Shown here: positions 1 through 9,859 of the stretch, in pieces
How positions within the stretch are numbered: position 1 is the first letter of the stretch
Layout of the letters: each line of letters begins with the position of its first letter
From: Mucor racemosus
Lineage: Eukaryota; Mucoromycota; Mucoromycetes; Mucorales; Mucoraceae
Length of the DNA: 64,000 bases
Reading direction: 5' to 3'
NCBI GenBank assembly: GCA_027405735.1
Contig: JAPEHQ010000013.1
Coordinates: 496,001-560,000, forward strand
Program-made: the position numbers and the translations under genes
Notes under the pieces: model-generated
Told to the model about the DNA's origin: nothing
Seen by the model: only the letters and a program-made list of their open reading frames with translations
Databases searched by the model: none

Positions 1-1412
1 TCTACCTGGAGAAAAACTGGTGATTATAAAAGTATGTATAGGATTGACTTGATTTGAATGAATGAATTAATAAACTCATGTCAATCTATTTAGTTTCTAA
101 AAAGTATTTGTTTCTATTTAGTGGCCAACAGCTAAGAAGAGGAAAACAAGATGCTGTCTTGTATATCACTACCAACTATCAAAGGTATACCATAATTATT
201 ACTTACTAGCTTGTTGATTGATTTTACTAATAAATCAATTTTTATAGGTCAAAAGTAAAGGCGTATTCAGTTCAAAACTCTTGAAGAAACAATTCAATTA
301 TGCTAATTTACATCATGGTTTATCGTCTCTTGTTTATTCAGTTGCTATATTTGATTTTAATATTTTGTTTATTACACTGCTAATCGACTCGTTCGTTCAT
401 TAGAGTTAACTCAACATCCTTGATTAGTGTATCTATAATAACGGTCCATTATTAGTGTTATATCAAAAGATACTAATATAAAAATACTCTGCTAATAGAT
501 ACATTTTATTAATTCATTGATGCTTCGTATTTATAAATTTTCTAAATAGTTATATGATTATTAATATTATTAATGAATTGCTGGGTATTGAGGTACTTGA
601 TATGATTTGGGAACAAATCATATACAATGGAATTTGTGGAATTGGGAATCTGTGATTGTATCATTTGAATAAGATGTAAGATTGCTTATGTCTCATTGTT
701 GCCAAGTGTTCCTGAAGGTTTCTGACAGTCGCTGTTAATGCTAGTGGTTATGTATGACATTTAGTATGAGTTACTAAATGTCATGTCATGCTGGATTTCA
801 ATAGTTTTTCCTGGATTTCTACATCTGGGTAAACTTCTGATATATCAATTAGCTCATGGTTGTATGAAAAACTATTAAAAGAGGTCACCTAATCTCAAAT
901 TTATCTGATTCAACTGCTGATGCTAAACTAGCATCAAATTAGCTGTGTCGATTCGAAATAAAGTAAGACGTTTTATCAAGTACAATGTTGGCGTTCAATG
1001 AATTCAGTTGAATTAAACAGATAGACATATTATGGTTCATGTAGAGATCTATGAACACAAAAAAATAATCCAAACTGTCATGCTTCGTCGACCTGTATGA
1101 GATTTTTTTGTGCCGATACTTGGCTGCTCACGTGTAATTTAGGCATTTAATTGTCAAACGTACGAATCAAGATGAAGTTGGTTGATTGATATAACTGATA
1201 ATAAATGCAATGTCATTTATTGAATGGGTGAATGTAAATGTATCGTATAAAAAAGTAACACAGCTTATTACTTGTGAATTGTGAATGAAAATACTAGTTA
1301 TTTTGATTAACATCAATAGGCTCAAAAAGCATAGTTCAGTGCAATCATTGCTATTAAATTGCATAATTTGACATGCAAAAACCTCTTGAAGCATTTATTC
1401 TTTTTTTTTGGG
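1..1412. other. AT-rich stretch, possible terminal exons of an unidentified gene near its start
   Basis: No confident gene. Positions 1-31, 122-185 and 249-290 are coding-like and flanked by good intron signals (GTATGT after 31, TTAG before 122, GTATAC after 185, TTTATAG before 249), so they could be the last exons of a + strand gene or transposase entering from outside the window. Two frames are possible and I recognise neither product. The rest to 1412 is AT-rich with no supportable feature. Confidence 0.3.
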
Positions 1413-1788
1413 CAATGCTACACATTGTTCAATATGACTGAATATTAATGAATTAGAGAAAATACAACTGGTAAAAAACTGATATCCAACAATGTACATC
1501 GAGGTCAAAATGGATAAAAAGTGTATTCATTGTGTAGTGGTGGAAATTGCAGCATTTTGATGGATAGAAATTACAAGACCAAGATGTTGTGTTTGCCTCA
1601 GGATTTTCAAAAGGGTTTAAAAGCATACTTCATCAAACTTACTTAGATGTTAAATACTCACCATATGCTATTATTAGTATCATCTTGTTTTTTATTTAAT
1701 TACTGTATTATTAAAAATCAAGCTTTTCATAGCTTATAACAATAATAATGGGATGTTTCTGATTTTGGATTGACATTTATTATAAGGC

Positions 1789-1995
1789 GGGCTGATGGAA
1801 CGTTTGATATTACTGTAGGTGGAACCAGTCAATTTAATTTATGGAATTTGAATGCAAATACCCCGGAACCATTTGTAGTAAGTACCTAAGTTTGTTCTAA
1901 TAAAGGATTAAATAAATTGGCTTGGGACAAAGAGGGTAAAAAGGCGGCAAAAGGTTCCAGTGATGGCCATGTTTATGTTTATGATATTGGAGAGG
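1789..1995 (+). pseudogene. Captured fragment of cytoplasmic dynein intermediate chain (two WD40-type exons)
   Basis: Two adjacent coding-like blocks resemble the C-terminal WD40 part of dynein intermediate chain, the cargo-binding subunit of the microtubule motor. The first (about 1789-1880) reads DGTFD then FNLWNLNANTPEPFV. The second (about 1904-1995) reads LNKLAWDKEGKKAA then SSDGHVYVYDIGE, close to the family motif of the form W-x-GSSDGxVYVYDIGE. A GTAAGT...AAAG segment between them looks like a very short intron and a GTAAGA donor follows the second block. No upstream or downstream remainder of the gene is present, and the same fragment recurs, more decayed, in the right arm at 60280-60515. 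I read this as gene fragments carried by a transposon. The family assignment is from motif memory, not a search. Confidence 0.65.
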
Positions 1996-2711
1996 TAAGA
2001 CTAAAATTTAATGTAAATTACCTTTAGCGCAATAATTATAAAATAAGTTTATATTATCATCAAATAAACTACCACACAATGTTAACATGTATAAATATTT
2101 ACAGTAATAAGCTTGAATAAAGTGGGTACAACATCGTAAATTCTTGAAAAAATTATGGGGTCTTATTAAATCTCTTATTTTTAAGACTTACAAGGCTTAT
2201 ATGCGGAATATTAATTTAGAAAATTATTTTTGTCCAGATCATCAATTTTGACATTTTTTAATTTTTTTTTTTGGTTTTGCAAATCTAGAGTTAATTGTAC
2301 TACCAATTATAAAAACAAAAAGTATACACATATACAACATTTAGCGCTCTATTTGCTCAATAAAAAATAATAAATATTTTTATTTCAAAATATTTCATGA
2401 AAATCCTTTAATCAAAAATTCGTTTTTGGGCCAAAAATGCTAAGTTTTACTACTTAACATTTAATATTAAGCTTTCATAAAATGTGTGTTAGTCATGGCT
2501 ACAATTTTCTCTCACATTGTAGTATATTTAAATGTTGATTTTGGTATCAAAATTTGACTTTTCTGTTTTTTGATTAAAATCATGAGTGTTGGTAAGGATA
2601 AAATGAGCCCCGAAAATGTCCGCTACAAAAACTGAAATTTCAGACCATACGCGGTTAAATATAAGAAAAGTAAAAAAAAAATCACACATTTTCATTTAAA
2701 GCTTAGATATA

Positions 2712-2925
2712 CAGTGACCCCCAAAACTGTCCCAATGTTTCCTAGTTTTGAGTTTAGTATGATTTTCAGGTACAACGAATATATTTAAAGTACAACATAT
2801 TTTATATATTTCGGAAGATCAATTAATTTCCTTTTATATTAAATTAAAAAAATCTCGAATTTCATTGGTCCGTTATATTTATACCCTGTCTGGGACAGCA
2901 TATGCATTGGGACAGTTTTGAGAGC
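2712..2925 (+). repeat. Left terminal inverted repeat of the Tc1/mariner element
   Basis: Pairs with 4142-4356 in inverted orientation, including the outer CAGTGACCCCC end and an inner TTGGGACAGTTTTGAGAGC word. The two TIRs are nearly identical, so the element is not ancient despite its dead gene. Confidence 0.88.
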
Positions 2926-2951
2926 TTACGCGGGAAAAAATATAATCCTAT

Positions 2952-3981
2952 TTAATAGTCCGTCCAAAGGCCGTTTCTTTCCAAATATACTTTCACACAA
3001 TTGGGCATGCTATCAAAAACTTTTTGGCACTCCTCCTGTTTAATGGTGTTGTACCAAACCTCAGTTACACGCTCCGAAAGATCAAGGATTCATTCGGGCG
3101 CTGTTTTGTACTCATTAAGCCTCCTCTTTAATAAGATCCACATATTTTCGATCGGATTCAAGTCAGGAGATAGCGGAGACCAATTTATTACTTCATAGTC
3201 TTGATCCAATAGATATTCCTTGACTAAATTTGACGTATGCTTTGGAGCATTGTCATGCTGGAAAATGACCTGATCACGACGAAGGCCTAATTTATCCAAA
3301 GTAAAATCGAAAGTCCGCTCCAAATCGTCTTCAAAGATTTGTTTATACAGATGTCGATCCACAGCACCCTCAATTCTGCATATCTATCGAACTCCGGCAT
3401 ACGTAATGGCCCTCCAAAACATGACACTCCCACCGCCATCTATAACGGTCATCTTCACATAATTAGATTTCAAGCTCTCACCGTCTCAAATCCAAAGCCA
3501 GCTTCTTCCATTTAAGTTAAATCTATTAATGTTGGTCTCATCTGATCAAATCACCCTTTTCCGTTCGTCGGAAGTCCAATCCTTGCGAAGATGACACCAT
3601 TCTAAACGCCTTTTAATATTAGCCGGAGACAGCATAGGTTTTTTAGGCTTGATAATTGCTCCTATGCTCCCCCTACGGAGCGATTTCGGACAGTTTCTGG
3701 GCTTTTATTAACTCCGACATTACTCTCAAGTAGTTTAAAATGTTACTTGAATTTTTGACTGCTTTTTTTGTTGCTTGGCGAACACAAAACCTTTCATCAG
3801 ATTCAAACAGCAATTTAAGTCGACCCCTTTTAGACACACCCAAACTTGTGCAACACCGTTTTTTAATTTTTTCCACAACAGGCTTACCTACATGCAATAT
3901 TTCCGCAACTTGGCGCACTGATTTACCGGTGTTTAAAAGACTAATGGCATCATTTTCCTTATTCTCCTGAAGTTTTTTCAT
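2952..3981 (-). pseudogene. Tc1/mariner transposase, broken (DD34E type)
   Basis: Encodes a cut-and-paste transposase that would act on the flanking TIRs. Start chosen at the ATG at 3981, in front of an N-terminal helix-turn-helix-like segment (LLNTGKSVRQVAEILHVGKP). The C-terminal catalytic half is clear: the second Asp lies in HDNAPKHTS and the Glu in DLNPIENMW, with 34 residues between them, the Tc1 DD34E spacing. The first Asp is in a SDET motif. The frame is broken by a frameshift near 3676 and then by in-frame stops: TGA just before SDET, TGA in the WLWI..DGE segment, TAG near 3380, and TGA at 3090-3092 (the last ends an open stretch that continues in frame to TAA at 2952). Full length would be about 343 codons, usual for Tc1. 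It cannot make active protein. Confidence 0.9.
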
Positions 3982-4141
3982 ATTAATTTTCAATAGGCCA
4001 AAGCACCAGAATCTGTATATGAAATATGCATCTTTTTTATTTTCTTTACCCAATTAGGTGTTTATTTACTGATTTCCAAGCGTTCAAGATACTAGTGCAA
4101 ATTATGGTTCTACAATCATCGATTATCTAAAAATCAAAAAT

Positions 4142-4356
4142 GGCTCTCAAAACTGTCCCAATGCATATACTGTCCCAAATTGGGTATAAATTCAATTGAC
4201 CAATAAAATTCGAGATTTTTTTAATTTAATATAAAAGGAAATTAATTGATCTTCCGAAATATATAAAATATGTCGTACTTTAAATATATTCGTTGTACCT
4301 GAAAATCATACTAAACTTAAAACTAAGAAACATTGGGACAGATTTGGGGGTCACTG
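4142..4356 (-). repeat. Right terminal inverted repeat of the Tc1/mariner element
   Basis: Inverted partner of 2712-2925. It ends GGGGGTCACTG followed by the TA duplication. It carries the GGGACAG/CTGTCCC words at both ends. Confidence 0.88.
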
Positions 4357-5599
4357 TATACCATAGTATAAAAGACTTAGCCGTTCAATCGTGTTATACT
4401 CAATTACGGCATCGCTCTAAGGGCTTACTTTTGCAATTTTTAATGAATGTATGATATGACAGACGGTTTTTCTGGTAGAAAAATGTATGTTTCTATGATA
4501 ACAGATATTGCCTATTTTGCTTAGTTTATGGGTTGATGCGCTGTAATGCTGCTTTTAATTTGTTGGCTGAATGTGCAATTTAGCAGGGTTTTAATTGCGC
4601 TAAATAATGTAAAACCTTGAAAATCCTTTTCTACGTGTATTGTTTTTCTTTTTTTTTGTTTTCATATTCCAAGGATATTATTCAACGTTTGTTAAGGCAT
4701 ATCAGACTATCAAGCTGGTATTCTTTTCTTTTATTATCTGAATACGCATGCTAATATAAGGGACTAATGTTCTTAATATAGGTAGCAGTCGTTATATTAG
4801 GGACGGATACTTTCATTTATTAACTGCATTCTAAGGTCAAATATTATTATTTACTACTGTATTTTTGGACGTATTTCTTGATTACCAGATTAAATCAAAG
4901 GCAATGATATTTACATCTAGTCAATGGAAAGCTAGAACTGGCTACAAACCCATGAAAATTTTCAGAAAAGTGATAAAATTTCAAATGATATAGAAACAAA
5001 AAAAAAGAATAATCTAATGTTTTGTCTAATAATTATAGTTTTGATCGTAGCTACTGTCTACTTGAAAACAAATCTTTTTTACAGCTGACAATCGTAAACT
5101 AAAATAGTAATTTTGAAGAAGGTTAATTTGTTTAAATTTTATGTGTGATAAAGTAACATCTATAACCTTAGATTTGGATTACGTATAAATTTAAGCAGTA
5201 AGCGTTATTTAAGTTTATGCTCGAGCAAGAACCATTGTTGCTGCAAACATTATAGCTATTATAAACATATTTACAAATGGTAATAATAGTTGTAAATATA
5301 TTGGCTCTTGCATGTATTGCTCTACATCAGAATGTATTGATTGTATTGTCTATAATCTGTATTAATAAAAGCAATGTAATTTAAAAACTCATTCCAGGAA
5401 AAAAATGCAATGGAATTTTGAGAACGGCACGACGATGCTCATGTACAAACCAATTTGCGCCCATACAATCAGCTCATTATGCTCATGGTCAGATTTTATT
5501 ATTATGCGCACATGGAATTAATGTTATACACATGGACAGAATATATAATTCTGCACATACAGGGTTAGCGTTGTGCTCGTGTGCAGTTTCTTTTGTTCT

Positions 5600-5725
5600 G
5601 CCATATGCATCTTGTTATGTTTTTAATCATATCCAGTGGACACAATAGTTCAGGCTATTGTGTGCAGGCCGCCTGGGCACAACGAAGTCATCTTGTGCAG
5701 CACAGGTCGGCCGTAGTGACATTAG
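5600..5725 (+). repeat. GC-richer repeat E, copy 1
   Basis: A locally GC-rich segment with the words CAGGCTAT, GTGTGCAG, GGGCAC and GCAGCACAGGTCGGCCGTA. It recurs in the same orientation at 61405-61545, each time directly abutting the large inverted-repeat element. No coding potential. It may be the outer end of the element or a preferred target; I cannot decide. Confidence 0.7.
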
Positions 5726-6284
5726 AATAAGTGAGGATTGGCACTAAAATTTAGTATGAGAATGCCGTTCTAGATAGATGTGTAAGCAATCCTTAAATCA
5801 AATATAAATAGCAATAGACACTCACCTTTCATTTATTTTTTGCTATCTCGTTTCTATATGCCACAAAAAAGGTAATTAAAAAAAAAGTGATGGGGAATAC
5901 AATTGTAACTTTTCGATATTTATTCAAGATATAAAGTAAAGCAAAGGTTTCTGGATTACCATACTGTATTCTATCATATGAAACAAAGTATCAACATCTC
6001 AACCAAGTACCTTATAAAAGAATGTCAATAAAAGACATTATGATTGAACACCTGTAAAATAGACATTAATACACAAACATCCACTATTTTACAATTCTTA
6101 TAAATATAGCACACTTTATGAAGATATCATTCTTTTTTTCTTCCGATTTCTTTGAATTACAATAAAACCGTGGAAAGACTATAATTGTATTTATTAACGC
6201 TTTTATTTTTTTATTTTATTTTTCGTTTTTATAAAATTACTTCAATTTTATTGCACATACAAAATAATTTAAACAAGTTTGTGT
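5726..6284. other. AT-rich intergenic stretch
   Basis: Nothing supportable seen: no splice-flanked coding segment, no RNA gene and no repeat partner elsewhere in the window. Confidence 0.5.
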
Positions 6285-6930
6285 TTTTATTTCCCCATTT
6301 CCAGAGCAACTTGGGGAGGCTAAACCTTTTACAATTTTGGGGATCAACACTAGAAGTACCTGCTATTGCAATGGGAGGTCATTTGAATCCATATTCATCG
6401 AGAATTGGTGAGCTTATCGACATTACTAGGTGTAAGTATCAGGTAAAAAATATGCTGATCGAACGTACCGAATGCACAATGGCCCCGGAAGCTGGTACTG
6501 GAAATACCTATAGCACCTTTATTCATACCTATATCGATGATGTAGAGTGGCAGTTTATTTGGATCAGTATTTTCATAGAGATCGTATTTAAATTGTTTCC
6601 AATAATAGAAGTGCGCAGTAAGCTATTATAAATGCACTTCAACAATGGTTTTATCGACACGCAATAGGTTGTGGACGTTTCCCTTCAAAATCAGCATGTA
6701 AAAGAGGTGTTCCTACTCTCATGTAAAGTTGGAATTTATTAGGATCAAAAATCACTGCTATAAGGTTTCTGTTGTAGATTTTTTACAGTTATAAAAGTTG
6801 GTGTGTCAGATAGTTTTTAAATGTTTTCAAATGTTTTTGCCCAATATTGAGTTGAATTACGTGAAATCTTCAAAGAAGATATACCTTCACTTCATATACC
6901 ATTGATATCTCTTGGAAAATACAAATATTA
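6285..6930 (-). repeat. Interspersed repeat F, copy 1, with decayed coding potential on the minus strand
   Basis: Matches 52710-53340 in the same orientation with many substitutions and small gaps. On the minus strand, reading from about 6600 down to 6420, an open stretch contains DPNKLPLYIIDIGMNKG followed by SSTSFRGHCAFGTF, and a further upstream segment (about 6755-6665) contains DPNKFQLYMRVGTPLL. Both look like real but broken protein sequence. I do not recognise the family. The + strand open frame over 6185-6631 appears to be a shadow, since it is not kept in copy 2. Confidence 0.55.
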
Positions 6931-7064
6931 ATTCCAAAATATAAGTACACTGGCTAAATATCGACCAAAATTGACCAAGATTTACCTACAATTGATTATA
7001 AAAGATTGAGCACCTAAATTGAGATATTTATTTTAAATATTCACAAGATAGATCCAACTCCAAG

Positions 7065-8120
7065 CTACTTTGCATTTTTTTGTTTAGCGAAAAATATTGA
7101 TTTTTCGTTGAGATAATCAAAATAATATTTCATATTAGACCTTAACCCTATGGTAACTGGGTTTCAAAATCGATTTTATTACAAATTGACCAGAAAACGA
7201 TAAAAAAAACAAAATTGCTTCATGGCTCATGAACTGCAAAGTAAGTTTAAATAGTGTATTAAATAGTTTTTGTACAGTTTTGGATTTTGCATCCATCGAA
7301 ATAAAATTTAGACAAACGTTTCACATTAAATGTTGCGCAAAATGCAATTGAAATTTTGAAGGTTTTTTGAAGATACAGAACACTTTTTATAAACATATTT
7401 TAAATTTAAATAATGGAGATAATGCATAGCAAAATTATCTATTGATCGAGCTATTATTTAACCTTTTAGCTACATTTGTCATAGAGAAAACGAGATTTTT
7501 TTCCAATTTTTTTTGAAATTCAGAATTTGGGATGAGGGTATATAAGGGGAAAATCGAGGTTAGAAATGAGGGTGTCTCTTTGTACACATTTTTGAGGATA
7601 TCTCCACGAAAAATCAATATTTTGAAAAAAACTAAATTGGGTCTGAGAGAGCTCAACGAGCTTGACAACAAAAATATAAAAAGAATATTTTTCAATTTAA
7701 CCAATATTTTGAAACCTACTACAGAAATGCCAAAAAAATGAAAAAAAAATAAAAATGCTCAGAATTTTTTTATATTAACATATGTTATATAACACTTTAA
7801 AACAAGTAAGTTTCATTATCATAAAGTGTTAATATAGCTTAATTATTTCTAGAGATATGAAGCCTCAAAGGTTTTGATTTTTAGCAGTGAAATACGCGTA
7901 AAAAATCTGAAACATTAGCACTGAAAAATTAATACCAATTGCAAAAAATAGGATATTTCCGGATACTTATTTTTGAATTAAAGCTGAACATCTCAGGTAC
8001 CTTGGCATATAATTTTTTCTTGATGTTATTTAGTGAAAAAAAAAATTGAACAGGGATGAAAAGTGAGACCTAGTTTTAAGGAAAAATCAGTGAATTTTAT
8101 GTGCTTTGGGTCCTTCGTGA
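7065..8120 (+). repeat. Interspersed repeat R, copy A
   Basis: About 1.05 kb, present in at least four places: here, inverted at 19480-20525, at 33075-33157 plus 37772-38740 (one copy split by the Ty3 element), and a partial copy at 52150-52500. Landmarks in order: TTTGTTTAGCGAAAAATATTG, AACTGGGTTTCAAAA, CATGAACTGCAAAGTAAG, GATCGAGCTATT, ATATCTCCACGAAAAATC, GAGAGAGCTCAACGAGCTTG, TTGAACATCTC-like end. Short open frames inside it are not conserved as proteins between copies. Class unknown; no TIR or LTR seen. Confidence 0.75.
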
Positions 8121-8919
8121 TATATAGATCAATTTCAGTTTCAGGTAGTGCGATGATATCAACTTATACATATATTGCAGTGTCCAAGATGTTGTCTAAA
8201 ATTTGTTTATTACATGTTTATATCGTCAAATGTTCGGTGCTCCGGTTTAGAAAATTGGTATATAACTTTTGAAAATTAGCTTATACAAATTCACCTCTTG
8301 TCAAGTAAAATACTTGTAGATATTTATTATAAATTGGCGAATCATAATATATACATATCTGTGATATATTAAATTTTGAGTAGGAGAGTGATATTGTTAT
8401 CTACACTTTATAATGCTACCAATGATTGCCAAATAATCCTAAAAACATATTTTATATTGTGCTACTCGTGGTTATTATTTTGTCTATTATTTGTTACAAA
8501 AAAATGAAGTTCAAAAGATTTGTTCCAACGCTACAACGGATTTTTCCAACTTTAGACATACAAATATATGAAATCCAATCATGTAAAGAGTTCTGATTCA
8601 CAACAGCTAGCTACTACTATATGATACACTTACCCCCAAAACGAATTAGAAATCAGCAAATAGTAGAAATTTTGTTCTACGTTACACTCAATCAAATGGG
8701 CACAGTCCATCTGTGTATTTAATCAAAAGTAATTATAGTAATATTTTATTCAACCTCCAACGTATTATCCAAAAAGTTGTATTTGATAAATGCCTCTTCC
8801 TTTTCTTTTCTTTTTCTCTCTCTTTTATCATACATTTCGTTGTTTCTTAATTTCATAAACTCTACAGTAAGGAGGTTTAAGTATAATCAAATACAGTGTA
8901 GACTAATGCTTTCATCTAG
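8121..8919. other. Intergenic, AT-rich
   Basis: No gene found. A pyrimidine-rich run (about 8795-8825) lies upstream of the candidate small gene at 8920 and could be promoter sequence. Confidence 0.4.
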
Positions 8920-9228
8920 ATGTCATTACATGGTTTATCTTTAACTGTTTCCGAGAAAATAAATCTTATAAAGCAGCACGTCTGTCAGGCACGAGGAAAG
9001 AACTATTGCCTTATTCATAAAAGGTATTTCGAGATTAGTTGGTGTCCCGAGTGCAATCGAAGTGAGTATTTATATAGAAAAAAAATAGCAACAATAAAAC
9101 TAAATGAGATTTTTAGTTTCTTGAGAAAGAGAGAAAGAAGCAATATCATCACCATCTTCACCATTCATGGATTTTTCAAAAAAAAAAAAAAAAAGCTTTC
9201 TTTTTTCGTCATATGTTACGATCATTGA
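8920..9228 (+). CDS. Candidate small protein with a CxxH...CxxC motif, uncertain
   Basis: An ATG-initiated frame of 102 codons. The first 47 residues look like real protein: after a short helical segment comes CLIHKRYFEISWCPECNR, a CxxH plus CxxC arrangement that could bind zinc. The remainder is lysine-rich and low complexity. A consensus donor (GTGAGT at 9062) falls right after CNR, and a CAACAG-rich run downstream (about 9270-9325) reads poly-Gln-Ser-Thr-stop after a good AG acceptor, so the true gene may be spliced: zinc-motif exon, then polyQ terminal exon. I could not find a single consistent set of introns. Alternatively it is an orphan exon left by a transposon. Family not recognised. 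Confidence 0.35.
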   Translation: MSLHGLSLTVSEKINLIKQHVCQARGKNYCLIHKRYFEISWCPECNRSEYLYRKKIATIKLNEIFSFLRKRERSNIITIFTIHGFFKKKKKKLSFFVICYDH

Positions 9229-9262
9229 TAAAACATTCTTTTTCCTTTTATACCTTTTCATC

Positions 9263-9320
9263 AACAGCAACAGCAACAACAACAACAACAACAACAACAA
9301 CAGCAACAACAACAACAATC
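9263..9320 (+). repeat. CAA/CAG trinucleotide repeat
   Basis: A run of about 18 CAA or CAG triplets. It could be the polyglutamine tail of the candidate gene at 8920 or a simple microsatellite. Confidence 0.85.
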
Positions 9321-9859
9321 TACATAAATATTGCTTTATTTTTTATCACATGCTGTGTAAGCTTCTTAAGAATGAACATAAAATAATAAAAATTCAGTTT
9401 ATGTAATATTTTTCATTGGAATAATCTGGTCCTTTTTTCGCTTACCCTTTGCACATGTGAAGCAGTTATATGTATTAACAGATTTACATTTTTTATCACT
9501 TCATTTTTAAAATCATATGGTTGTATTTTACAGTCAAAATTTAATAAATACAATAATTTAAATAAAAAAAGGATAATGCACACTCAAACAAAGAGGATGA
9601 AGAAGAACGACAAAAGAGAAGAAAAAAAGAGGAGGAGGAGGAAGGCAGTAGAATGAAAGAAGACGAGAAAAAAAAAAAAAAAAAAAAAGAAAAGTGATAC
9701 AATTATTTAATAATTTGTCCTGCATTATCATTAAAGATTATTCTAACTATTGGTACAGTACGATGAAAAGCTTATAATTAAGTAAAACAGGCCTGCGGCA
9801 GCACGAGTTGTATACCACGTAGCGGTGTTGAACATTTTATTATTATATATATATAATTT
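9321..9859. other. SPF1 downstream region with purine-rich tract
   Basis: Holds the likely 3' UTR of SPF1 (AT-rich, about 9800-9859) and a strongly purine-rich tract (about 9585-9690, GAGGAGGAGG then an A-run). No gene seen. Confidence 0.5.

Larger units (their letters stand above)
2712..4356 (-). mobile_element. Tc1/mariner-family DNA transposon, complete ends, dead transposase
   Basis: A 1645-bp element bounded by perfect TA target duplications (2710-2711 and 4357-4358). Its ends are inverted: it begins CAGTGACCCCCAAAACTGTC and ends with the near-complement. The terminal inverted repeats are about 210 bp (2712-2925 and 4142-4356) and contain the word GGGACAG/CTGTCCC at the outer end and again, inverted, at the inner end, like the doubled transposase-binding sites of long-TIR Tc1 elements. 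The single gene on the minus strand (2952-3981) is broken. It sits inside the left arm of the large inverted repeat; the homologous right arm lacks it. Confidence 0.93.
1413..5620 (-). repeat. Left arm of a large inverted repeat (interior of a TIR element)
   Basis: This stretch, minus the mariner insertion at 2712-4356, matches the reverse complement of about 58135-60893 almost end to end at visibly high but imperfect identity. Shared landmarks include the dynein-like exons near 1.8-2.0 kb, the AT-rich block at 2.1-2.7 kb and the segment at 4.38-5.6 kb with repeated CATGG and GCTCAT words. In the right copy the same interior is enclosed by about 500-bp terminal inverted repeats (57609-58121 and 60895-61407). 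Those TIRs are not visible here, so this copy is truncated. No transposase of its own is visible, so the unit looks non-autonomous. Confidence 0.8.

Noticed and set aside
5418..5648. 76-codon Cys/His-rich plus-strand frame
   Set aside because: The Cys/His words come from GCTCATG and GCACATGG subterminal repeats; the matching right-arm region has no such frame.
7435..7741. Overlapping open frames on both strands in repeat R
   Set aside because: The same positions are interrupted differently in copies B, C and D, so no protein is maintained.
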